From: an uncultured Flavobacteriales bacterium
GTDB taxonomy: Bacteria; Bacteroidota; Bacteroidia; Flavobacteriales_E; Vicingaceae
Length of the DNA: 64,000 bases
Assembly (NCBI GenBank): GCA_905479995.1
Contig: CAJQON010000040.1
Span: 1-64,000, forward strand
Direction of reading: 5' to 3'
A program made the translations under genes and the position numbers. Shown piece after piece: positions 56,102-62,951 of this stretch (positions are counted from its first letter, which is position 1; each line of letters begins with the position of its first letter). Under the pieces are notes generated by a model, which saw only the letters and a program-made list of their open reading frames with translations, was not told where the DNA came from and did not search any database.

Positions 56102-56836
56102 ATGAATTTTAAAAACATACCACCAGTTGTAAAAAACCTGTTAATTATTAATGGGCTATTTTATTTGGCTACCATCATGCTTAAAAATCAAGGAATTGAT
56201 TTAAATGAGTTGTTGGGATTGCACTACTGGAAAAGCGAAGGTTTTTATCCGCACCAAATAGTAACTTACATGTTTATGCACAGTTCGGTAGATTTTACTC
56301 ATGTGCTCTTTAACATGTTTGCAGTTTTTATGTTTGGTAGAACCTTAGAACAAGTATGGGGATCGAAGCGATTTTTAATTTATTACATGATTACTGGAGT
56401 TGGTGCAGGAATAATACAATTGCTGGTGACTCACTTTAGGTTAGAGATGTTATATAGTGCTATTCCAGCTGAGGCTTTGGAATTAATTATAAAAGAAGGA
56501 TATGATGTTATTGCCAATGGACAAAACTATAGTGATGCTACTATGGGATCAATTAATGGCATGTTAAATGGCGCAACAGTTGGGGCTTCAGGTGCTGTTT
56601 TTGGAATTTTATTGGCTTTTGGAGTCTTGTTTCCCAATACCGAGTTAATGTTAATGTTTCCTCCAATACCAATTAAAGCCAAGTGGTTTGTTTTGGGATA
56701 TGGAGCAATAGAATTATACATGGGTTTTGCCAATAATCCTAATGATAATGTAGCACATTTTGCTCACTTAGGAGGAATGCTTTTTGGGTTTATTTTATTA
56801 CAAAAATGGAAAAAAGACAGAGGTAATTTTTATTAG
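56102..56836 (+). CDS. Rhomboid-family intramembrane serine protease (1)
   Basis: The 244-residue protein has about six membrane segments and the rhomboid pattern: HxxxxHxxxN region in FMHSSVDFTHVLFNMFA near residues 59-75, the catalytic Ser in VGASGAVFGILLA near 160-172 and the catalytic His in VAHFAHLGGMLFGFIL near 219-234. It should cleave membrane proteins within the bilayer. It starts two bases after the mutL stop, so it is probably co-transcribed. A paralog lies about 800 bp downstream, beyond the GIY-YIG gene. Confidence 0.93.
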   Translation: MNFKNIPPVVKNLLIINGLFYLATIMLKNQGIDLNELLGLHYWKSEGFYPHQIVTYMFMHSSVDFTHVLFNMFAVFMFGRTLEQVWGSKRFLIYYMITGVGAGIIQLLVTHFRLEMLYSAIPAEALELIIKEGYDVIANGQNYSDATMGSINGMLNGATVGASGAVFGILLAFGVLFPNTELMLMFPPIPIKAKWFVLGYGAIELYMGFANNPNDNVAHFAHLGGMLFGFILLQKWKKDRGNFY

Positions 56837-56841
56837 GTAAT

Positions 56842-56889
56842 TTGTTGTCAGTTCGAGTGATTCGACTTTAGGAGAATTGTATGGAGAAC
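56842..56889. repeat. Structured repeat copy 1 (degenerate)
   Basis: TTGTTGTCAGTTCGAGTG ... TATGGAGAAC keeps the left conserved box and a changed right box; the inner arms no longer pair. Orientation is taken as plus. Confidence 0.65.
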
Positions 56890-56916
56890 TAACCTTAACT
56901 GAAGCATTAAACAAAA

Positions 56917-56974
56917 CCTGTTGAGTTCTCGATACATTTTGAATGAAGGATTCAAAATACTCGAACAGACAGGT
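56917..56974. repeat. Structured repeat copy 2 (inverted)
   Basis: CCTGTTGAGTTCTCGATACA ... TACTCGAACAGACAGG is the element in minus orientation. Inner arms TTTTGAAT and ATTCAAAA pair, and outer arms CCTGT and ACAGG pair. Confidence 0.8.
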
Positions 56975-57030
56975 TGAAGAAATGTAAAGTGAATAATTTG
57001 ACTTTAATGAGATAATGTAGATAGAATTGA

Positions 57031-57088
57031 CTTGTTGTCAGTTCGAGTGATCCCGATTTTCTCGGGATTGTATCGAGAACAAAACAAG
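57031..57088. repeat. Structured repeat copy 3, directly before the GIY-YIG gene
   Basis: CTTGTTGTCAGTTCGAGTG, then ATCCCGA-TTTTC-TCGGGAT, then TGTATCGAGAACAAAACAAG. Inner and outer arms both pair. It ends two bases before the GIY-YIG start codon. Confidence 0.82.
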
Positions 57089-57090
57089 AA

Positions 57091-57390
57091 ATGAATAAAC
57101 ACCACATATATTATGTTTATATTTTACAATGTAATGATTCTACATATTATACAGGAGTTACCAATAATGTAGAAAGAAGATTACTAGAGCATCAAACAGG
57201 AGTGGATAAAACTTCTTATACGTTTAAAAGAAGGCCTGTTGAATTGGTTTTTTACGCTGAGTACTCTAATGTTGAAGTAGCCATTGAAAAAGAAAAACAG
57301 TTAAAGAAGTGGGGTAAGAAAAAGAAAGAGGCATTAATTAATGGGGAGTATGATTTGTTGCCCAATTTGGCTAAAAAGAAATTTAAGTAG
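57091..57390 (+). CDS. Single-domain GIY-YIG nuclease flanked by inverted repeats
   Basis: The 99-residue protein is a UPF0213/YhbQ-like GIY-YIG nuclease: YYVYILQCNDSTYYTGVTNN near residues 7-26 carries the two Tyr and Gly of the motif, VERRLLEHQTG near 27-37 holds the catalytic Arg, and the Glu is in AIEKEKQLKKWG near 68-79. The C-terminus is strongly basic. Copy 3 of the repeat ends two bases before the ATG and copy 4, inverted, begins two bases after the stop. The gene with its two flanking hairpins therefore looks like one unit. Such small nucleases can nick or cut DNA; the target is unknown. Confidence 0.93.
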   Translation: MNKHHIYYVYILQCNDSTYYTGVTNNVERRLLEHQTGVDKTSYTFKRRPVELVFYAEYSNVEVAIEKEKQLKKWGKKKKEALINGEYDLLPNLAKKKFK

Positions 57391-57392
57391 TG

Positions 57393-57453
57393 AATTTGTT
57401 GAGTTCTCGATACATTTTGAATGAAAAATTCAAAACACTCGAACAGACAAATT
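57393..57453. repeat. Structured repeat copy 4 (inverted), directly after the GIY-YIG gene
   Basis: AATTTGTTGAGTTCTCGATACA ... ACACTCGAACAGACAAATT is the minus orientation. Inner arms TTTTGAAT and ATTCAAAA pair; outer arms AATTTGT and ACAAATT pair. Confidence 0.82.
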
Positions 57454-57501
57454 TTAAAAAGGAGTATAGAATAAATAAAAGCGTATATTTTGTTGTCAGT
57501 T
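57450..57501 (+). repeat. Direct repeat unit 1 of an 88-bp period
   Basis: AATTTTAAAAAGGAGTATAG through GTTGTCAGTT recurs at 57538-57589 with one base changed (GGAG to GAAG). The spacing is 88 bases, so a local duplication covers part of a structured repeat and its flank. Confidence 0.8.
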
Positions 57502-57539
57502 TGGATGTTCTAAAAAATTCAAAATACTCGAACGGGCAA
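57490..57539. repeat. Structured repeat copy 5 (degenerate)
   Basis: TTGTTGTCAGTTTGGATG followed by a half in the other orientation (AAATACTCGAACGGGC). The left box is changed and no complete hairpin forms; it was probably rearranged by the 88-bp duplication. Confidence 0.55.
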
Positions 57540-57589
57540 TTTTAAAAAGAAGTATAGAATAAATAAAAGCGTATATTTTGTTGTCAGTT
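57538..57589 (+). repeat. Direct repeat unit 2 of an 88-bp period
   Basis: Second copy of the 52-bp unit at 57450-57501. It ends inside structured repeat copy 6. Confidence 0.8.
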
Positions 57590-57629
57590 CGAGTATTCCG
57601 AAGAATTCGGAATGTATCGAGAACAAAAC
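57577..57629. repeat. Structured repeat copy 6
   Basis: TTTTGTTGTCAGTTCGAGT, then ATTCCGAA-GAA-TTCGGAAT, then GTATCGAGAACAAAAC. Inner arms pair perfectly and outer TTTTGTT pairs with AACAAAA. It ends 18 bases before the second rhomboid start. Confidence 0.8.
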
Positions 57630-57646
57630 AAAACATTAATAAAAAT

Positions 57647-58573
57647 ATGAGTAGCAATCCTTTCATAGCAGATATTAAAAACCAATACAAAAATGGTTCA
57701 GCATTAATTAAGCTAATTATAGTGAATGTGGCCGTGTTTCTTGTTATTAATATACTTCACATCTTATTTCTGTTTTTAGATGTAAAAGAGATGTTTGTAT
57801 TTTTCCCTGATGGTCAACGCTTATTTAAACCAGCCTTGTGGCTTTCAGCTACTTCCGATTTTGGGGAGATAATATACAAGCCATGGTCAATATTGACCTA
57901 CATGTTTTTACATGAAGATCTTTTTCACATATTTTTTAATATGTTAATGTTGTATTTTTCTACAAAACTATTTGTCCAATATTTAAATGAAAAGAAATTA
58001 GTAGCACTTTACTTTCTTGGAGGACTAGCTGGATTAATCTTTTACATGATTGTGTTTAACCTGTTTCCCTATTTTAATGCTTCGGTTGGCAGCCCAATCA
58101 TGGGCGCATCAGCTGCCGTTACATGTATTCTTGTTGCTGTGGCTACATATGTTCCAAATGTGTTGGTTAGACTTATTTTGATTGGGGAAGTGAAACTTAA
58201 ATATATTGTTATTTGCTTAATCCTTATGGATATAATTGGTTTAAGGCAAGGAGTAAATGAAGGTGGTTATTTGGCTCATCTTGGTGGTGCATTGTTTGGG
58301 TTCTTGTACATTCAACAACTTAAAAAAGGAAGAGATTTTTCGGTAAGCTTTATTCGTTTTTTAGCCATGCTAAAATCAATGTTTAAACCTAAAAAGAAGA
58401 TGAAAGTGGTCTATAAAAAAACCGCAAAAACCAAATCAGACTATGTTTATAATGAACAAAAAAAGGCCAATCAACAACAGGTAGATGCCATCTTAGATAA
58501 AATTTCTAAATCAGGTTACGATAGTTTGTCAGGTGATGAAAAGGCTATATTGTTTGATGCCAGCAAAAAGTAA
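57647..58573 (+). CDS. Rhomboid-family intramembrane protease (2)
   Basis: I start it at the ATG at 57647 (MSSNPFIADIKNQYKNGSAL); the track's extra 23 residues come from repeat copy 6. The 308-residue protein has about six membrane segments, FLHEDLFHIFFNMLMLY near residues 85-101, the catalytic Ser in IMGASAAVTCILVA near 150-163 (GxSA rather than GxSG) and the catalytic His in YLAHLGGALFGFLY near 205-218. A basic cytosolic tail of about 80 residues follows. It is the paralog of the 56102 gene; the two are separated by the repeat cluster and the GIY-YIG gene. Confidence 0.9.
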   Translation: MSSNPFIADIKNQYKNGSALIKLIIVNVAVFLVINILHILFLFLDVKEMFVFFPDGQRLFKPALWLSATSDFGEIIYKPWSILTYMFLHEDLFHIFFNMLMLYFSTKLFVQYLNEKKLVALYFLGGLAGLIFYMIVFNLFPYFNASVGSPIMGASAAVTCILVAVATYVPNVLVRLILIGEVKLKYIVICLILMDIIGLRQGVNEGGYLAHLGGALFGFLYIQQLKKGRDFSVSFIRFLAMLKSMFKPKKKMKVVYKKTAKTKSDYVYNEQKKANQQQVDAILDKISKSGYDSLSGDEKAILFDASKK

Positions 58574-60587
58574 TTAAGGACTCATCAATTTTCCTAAACC
58601 TAACATCTCGTCTCTTAAGCGAGCAGCTTCAATAAAATCTTCATCTTTAGCAGCTTGCCTCATTTTCTTTTTCGTTTCATCCAGCAGTTTTTGGAGCTCA
58701 TCTTTTTTCATATACTGAACCTTTGGATCTGCAGCAATGTTAATCTGTTCAGTAATTTGTTGGTCTATATCGTAAGCATCATCTACCACTTTCGACTGTC
58801 CTAATATTTGGTTCTTAGACTTTACAATTGCGGCAGGTGATAACCCATGTTCAGTATTGTATGCGATTTGTTTAATTCTTTTTCGATCTGTTTCATCTAT
58901 GGTATTTTGCATGGACTTTGTAATCTTATCGGCATACATAATTACCAAGCCATTTACGTTTCTGGCAGCTCTCCCCGAAGTTTGGGTAAGCGAACGTTGT
59001 GATCTTAAAAACCCTTCCTTATCTGCATCTAAAATAGCTACTAATGATACTTCAGGTAAATCCAAGCCTTCTCGTAAAAGGTTTACCCCAATTAATACAT
59101 CGAATAAACCTAAACGTAAATCGCGCAATATCTCTACTCGTTCTAGTGTAACTACTTCGGAGTGAATGTATCGACAACGAATACCATTGTTTTCAAAGTA
59201 CTTGTCTAGCTCTTCGGCCATCCTTTTTGTTAGCGTAGTTACCAAAACGCGTTCATCCTTCTCTGCTCGTTTGGCAATTTCCTCCATCAAATTGTCAATT
59301 TGATTTAAGCTTGGTCTAATTTCTATAATGGGCTCCAATAAACCAGTAGGTCTAATAATTTGTTCTACAATTACACCTTCAGATTGCTCCAATTCGTAAT
59401 CGGCTGGAGTAGCACTAACGTAAACTGTTTGATCAATAATTGAAGCAAATTCCTCAAACTTTAGCGGACGGTTATCCATAGCCGAAGGCAATCTAAAACC
59501 ATATTCTACCAAATTTTGTTTCCGCGATCTATCGCCACCAAACATAGCACCAATTTGCGATACAGTAACATGGCTTTCATCAATTACCGTTAAAAAATCT
59601 TTAGGAAAATAATCCAACAAACAGAACGGACGAGAACCTTCGGTTCTTCTGTCAAAATACCTAGAATAGTTTTCTATACCAGAACAATACCCCAACTCTC
59701 GCATCATCTCTAAATCGTAAGTTACTCTATCTTCAATTCGTTTGGCTTCCAAATGCTTGCCAATTTCCTTGTAATATTCTACCTGCTTCACCATGTCATC
59801 TTGTATTAAATGAATGGCATCTTGCATGCGTTCTTTGGTTGTATTAAAAATATTAGCTGGGTAAATATTTAAGTAATCAAACTCTTCCAGTACATTTCCA
59901 TTAATTGGGTCGAAAGATTCTATTTCTTCAATTTCATCCCCAAAAAAGTAAACGCGGTAAGCTATTTCGGCATAAGCCGGATAAATGTCAACGGTGTCTC
60001 CTTTTACCCTAAAATTTCCACGTTGAAAATCGGCTTCTGTTCTAGAGTATAAACTTTGTACCAATCGCAATAAAAACTTATTTCGGCTAATTACATCACC
60101 TGTTTTTATTTTTACAATGTTCTCCTGAAAATCTTCAGGATTACCAATTCCATAAATACAAGAAACCGAAGCAATTACAATTACATCTTGTCGGCCAGAT
60201 AGAAGAGAAGTGGTGGTACTTAACCTCAACTTTTCAATTTCATCGTTAATAGACATGTCTTTTTCAATGTACGTATCCGTTACTGGAAGGTAGGCTTCTG
60301 GCTGATAATAGTCATAATAAGACACAAAATACTCTACAGCATTATCTGGAAAAAAACTGTTTAAACTCTCCGTATAATTGTGCCGCTAAGGTTTTGTTGT
60401 GGCTCAAAATTAGGGTAGGTCGTTGCACTTTTTCAATGACATTGGCAATGGTAAAAGTTTTACCAGAACCAGTTACACCAAGTAAAGTTTGAGCAGAAGT
60501 TCCATTGCTTATTCCTTCACTCAATTGATCAATTGCCGCAGGTTGATCTCCAGTAGGTTTAAAGTCGGATACAATTTTAAATGGCAT
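58574..60587 (-). pseudogene. uvrB: UvrB excinuclease subunit, split by a one-base frameshift
   Basis: UvrB is the damage-verifying helicase of nucleotide excision repair. The track shows two ORFs: an 81-residue N-terminal part (60342-60587) with the Walker A GVTGSGKT near 38-45 and [15 protein letters not shown], and a 583-residue part (58574-60325) with [11 protein letters not shown], helicase motifs, FLTVIDESH and the C-terminal UvrC-binding region. The break is at a T7 tract (coding strand; plus A7 at 60350-60356). With six T the frame continues [20 protein letters not shown], the normal UvrB order. The 583-aa start is a GTG inside this sequence and is spurious. Repaired, the protein is about 671 residues, full length. 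It is either a real lesion, a slippage-variable tract or an assembly error. Confidence 0.92.
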
Positions 60588-60644
60588 AGTGTAAAGGTAT
60601 TAGAAAAGCTTTAAATATATTTGTTAAACATACATTTAGTTTTA

Positions 60645-62225
60645 ATGAGATACCTTCTCTTATTTAGTTTTATTGCTTGTTGCCTATCGGCTTATTCCCA
60701 GTTGCCTGGAGATATTACGGGTGATGATATTGTGGATGCTAATGATTACCTTTTTTTAAAGGAAAACTTAAGTACAGATGCTCCTTACCAGTTTATTGAA
60801 GATTTTGATAAGGATGGTTACCGAACGGTAAGAGATTTGGTGTTGCTGCATAACTACCTTTATGCCAATGGCGTTGGGTTAGATGCCCTAAATATTAATC
60901 AAAACAATGATATTGCTAGAGCTTCATTTGGGCAATTTAATGCCAAGAAAAACAATTTAAAATTGGTGGTCAGTTCCAATTCAAAACCCTTAAGAGCTTT
61001 TCAATTTGAGGTTTCTAACATGAAGAAAATAGAGCTTCAAAAAAAGTACCCCAGTATAGTTGTTGTAAACAATAAAATAATTGGCTTACCCCTTAAAAAT
61101 GGTCAATATGATTCAGAAATTATTTTGAGCATTAAGTTAAGTGCAGGTATTAGTGCAGAATATTGTATAGAAAATGCGCTTTTTGTTGACGAATTGGGAA
61201 ACAATTTTGGACGTGAATTGGGCGATTGCGCTAATCCTTTATGGAGTGCAGAAGGCTTGGAACAAATAAAAGTGGATGTAAAAAACAACAGTTTTAATGG
61301 AGCTACCGATATGGATAGGAATGGAGAGGTAGATATGAAAGATTATGCTTTATTGTTTGATTATTTATATGCCAAAGGTCCGCCACCTCCAGGAGAACAT
61401 TCTGAAACTAAGAAAAGGGTTAGGGTTGAAATGGCTCGTTCTAAAAAAGAAGGAGATTATTTTGAGTTGTTAATTGCTGGGAGTGATGCTATTTATGCGT
61501 TTGATTTAAGTTTTTATGGCATTTCGAAAGTAGTGAACATTACAAATTTAGATGCTAAACTATCTAATTTTGAGTATGATGAGACTCGACTGTTGTGGTT
61601 TGGATCAAAAGATGAATCGTATAGGGAGATAAGATTATTGGTGCAATTTGAGAAACCAGTTGATAGTAAGAAAGCTTGTATGAGAGCACCAGTTTTTATA
61701 GATGATGAGGGACACTATTTTGGAGTGAAATTAGGAAAATGCTTAGACCTTAATTTTGATGAGGAAGGAGAACATGTTTTAGCCGAGCAGTTTAGTAAGT
61801 GGAAAGATAAACTGACCACTCATAAGGAGAAAAATCCGAAAACGCCCAAAGAAAAAAAACAGAAGAAGGAGAAAAAAGTAGTAGAGGCTAAGTCAAAAAC
61901 TAAAGACAAAGAGAAGCAACCAAAACAGAATAATAAAGAAGTTACCGACTTAAAAGAAAAGATTACCGATTTAGAAAATGAATTGAATGAGTTGAAAAAC
62001 AAAATTGACCAAAATGAAAAGAGTTCAATTGATGAGAATGAAGATAATGGGAAGGAGGACTCTAATAAAACAGTGAAAATTTTGAGCCTAACCAATGCTC
62101 AAATTTCCAAACTGAAACCGAAAAAAGGGCAGTTAGTTTATAACAGTGAAGAAGCTATTTTTATGCTGTATAATGGTACTAAATGGGAGGCTACTAAGGT
62201 TGCTCCTGGTGTTACGGTTAAGTAG
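60645..62225 (+). CDS. Secreted protein with duplicated dockerin-like EF-hand and beta modules
   Basis: I start it at the ATG at 60645 (MRYLLLFSFIACCLSAYSQ); the track form begins eight residues earlier. After the signal comes an EF-hand-like, dockerin-like stretch (GDITGDDIVDANDYLFLKEN and DKDGYRTVRDLVLLHNYLY, residues 23-70), then a beta-rich domain near 80-185 ending FVDELGNNFGRELGDC. The same pair follows again: DMDRNGEVDMKDYALLFDYL near 222-241, and a domain ending FIDDEGHYFGVKLGKC near 360. The beta domains recall cohesin-like folds, but I cannot confirm that. A Lys/Glu-rich part with a coiled coil near 385-470 and a short C-terminal domain follow. No T9SS sorting domain is visible. Function unknown. 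Confidence 0.8.
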   Translation: MRYLLLFSFIACCLSAYSQLPGDITGDDIVDANDYLFLKENLSTDAPYQFIEDFDKDGYRTVRDLVLLHNYLYANGVGLDALNINQNNDIARASFGQFNAKKNNLKLVVSSNSKPLRAFQFEVSNMKKIELQKKYPSIVVVNNKIIGLPLKNGQYDSEIILSIKLSAGISAEYCIENALFVDELGNNFGRELGDCANPLWSAEGLEQIKVDVKNNSFNGATDMDRNGEVDMKDYALLFDYLYAKGPPPPGEHSETKKRVRVEMARSKKEGDYFELLIAGSDAIYAFDLSFYGISKVVNITNLDAKLSNFEYDETRLLWFGSKDESYREIRLLVQFEKPVDSKKACMRAPVFIDDEGHYFGVKLGKCLDLNFDEEGEHVLAEQFSKWKDKLTTHKEKNPKTPKEKKQKKEKKVVEAKSKTKDKEKQPKQNNKEVTDLKEKITDLENELNELKNKIDQNEKSSIDENEDNGKEDSNKTVKILSLTNAQISKLKPKKGQLVYNSEEAIFMLYNGTKWEATKVAPGVTVK

Positions 62226-62289
62226 TTGTGCTTGAGTGGAATTAAACTAATCTCTTTTGTCATCCTACTTTCAAATCTTCTTTCTTGTC

Positions 62290-62311
62290 CTTTTTGTCTT
62301 GACACAAAAAG
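62290..62311. repeat. Short palindrome CTTTTTGT-CTTGAC-ACAAAAAG
   Basis: An 8-bp stem with a 6-base loop, followed by AACGAAAAAAGTCAAGG whose GTCAAG can pair with the CTTGAC loop. It could be part of a dispersed noncoding element or a remnant terminator for the upstream gene. Confidence 0.5.
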
Positions 62312-62595
62312 AACGAAAAAAGTCAAGGCTTACAATCATACCATAACCTGCGTTTTGTATTGCCTAAGTTCAGTTGGCTGATTACTGAGACAAGCTCAGC
62401 ACTTGCCAATTTCACTATGGCACTACTTCTCTCAGAACATGTTATTCTTGAATGCCGTTTGGCCTGCACGCTTTTGCCTGTCAACACCAAATGCAAAAGG
62501 AATTGTCATTCAGAACGAAAGTTTGCCGGAAACTGGTTTTCGCTACAAACTGAAGTGTGGAATCTATTTAATAAAGAATTGAGAAAGTTCATTGT

Positions 62596-62642
62596 GCGGT
62601 CAGTTCGAGTGATTTCGTTTTTCTCGGGATTGTATCGAGAAC
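62596..62642. repeat. Structured repeat copy 7 (partly decayed)
   Basis: GCGGTCAGTTCGAGTGATTTCG ... CTCGGGATTGTATCGAGAAC keeps both conserved boxes; the inner arms have mismatches and the outer arms do not pair. Plus orientation. Confidence 0.75.
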
Positions 62643-62720
62643 TTGTTGAAAGTAAGCAAAATGTTGTTTACCCGTTGCTTTTAATTATATGTATTTCAGA
62701 TAGAATTGGTGAATATTACA

Positions 62721-62784
62721 ATAGAACCTGTTGAGTTCTCGATACATTCCGAATTCTTCGAAATACTCGAACGGACAGATTCTA
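62721..62784. repeat. Structured repeat copy 8 (inverted)
   Basis: ATAGAACCTGTTGAGTTCTCGATACA ... ATACTCGAACGGACAGATTCTAT. Inner arms ATTCCGAA and TTCGAAAT pair with one mismatch; outer arms pair over 11 bases with one mismatch. Confidence 0.8.
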
Positions 62785-62951
62785 TTTTATCCAAAAAGTA
62801 TTTTTTGTACTCTTTTCTTGATTTAACAGCCAATAATATTGTTTTGTGCAAGTTTTGTGCAAGTGGTTTTTTTTGGGTGTTAGTGGCTTTCCTTTAGTTT
62901 TGGAGCGTATTATTTCAATACACTATTATAAATCATAAATAATTAACTATA

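Larger units (their letters stand above)
62226..62951. other. 726-bp gap filled with repeat fragments, no gene
   Basis: No ORF here has a start, composition or family pattern that supports coding. The stretch holds two structured repeat copies (7 and 8), a short palindrome at 62290, a segment GACAAGCTCAG related to the repeat family of 12181 and 33191, and GTCATTCAGAACGAAAG, which recalls another Bacteroidota dispersed repeat. It separates the EF-hand protein from the FG-GAP protein. Confidence 0.7.

Noticed and set aside
56842-57629. CRISPR array
   Set aside because: The repeats are palindromic, in both orientations, irregularly spaced and surround a gene; no regular spacers or cas genes are present.
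57578-57646. N-terminal extension of the second rhomboid
   Set aside because: The extra residues are encoded by repeat copy 6; the ATG at 57647 gives a normal rhomboid start.
58574-60325. 583-aa uvrB ORF as a complete gene
   Set aside because: Its GTG start is an internal Val codon of UvrB, and the missing N-terminal part with Walker A is present upstream in another frame.
62360-62734. 124-aa ORF in the 62-63 kb gap
   Set aside because: It runs through structured repeat copy 7, has no recognisable domain or ribosome site, and its composition fits noncoding repeat sequence.
62706-62897. 63-aa ORF overlapping repeat copy 8
   Set aside because: The reading frame is made largely of repeat sequence and has no support.
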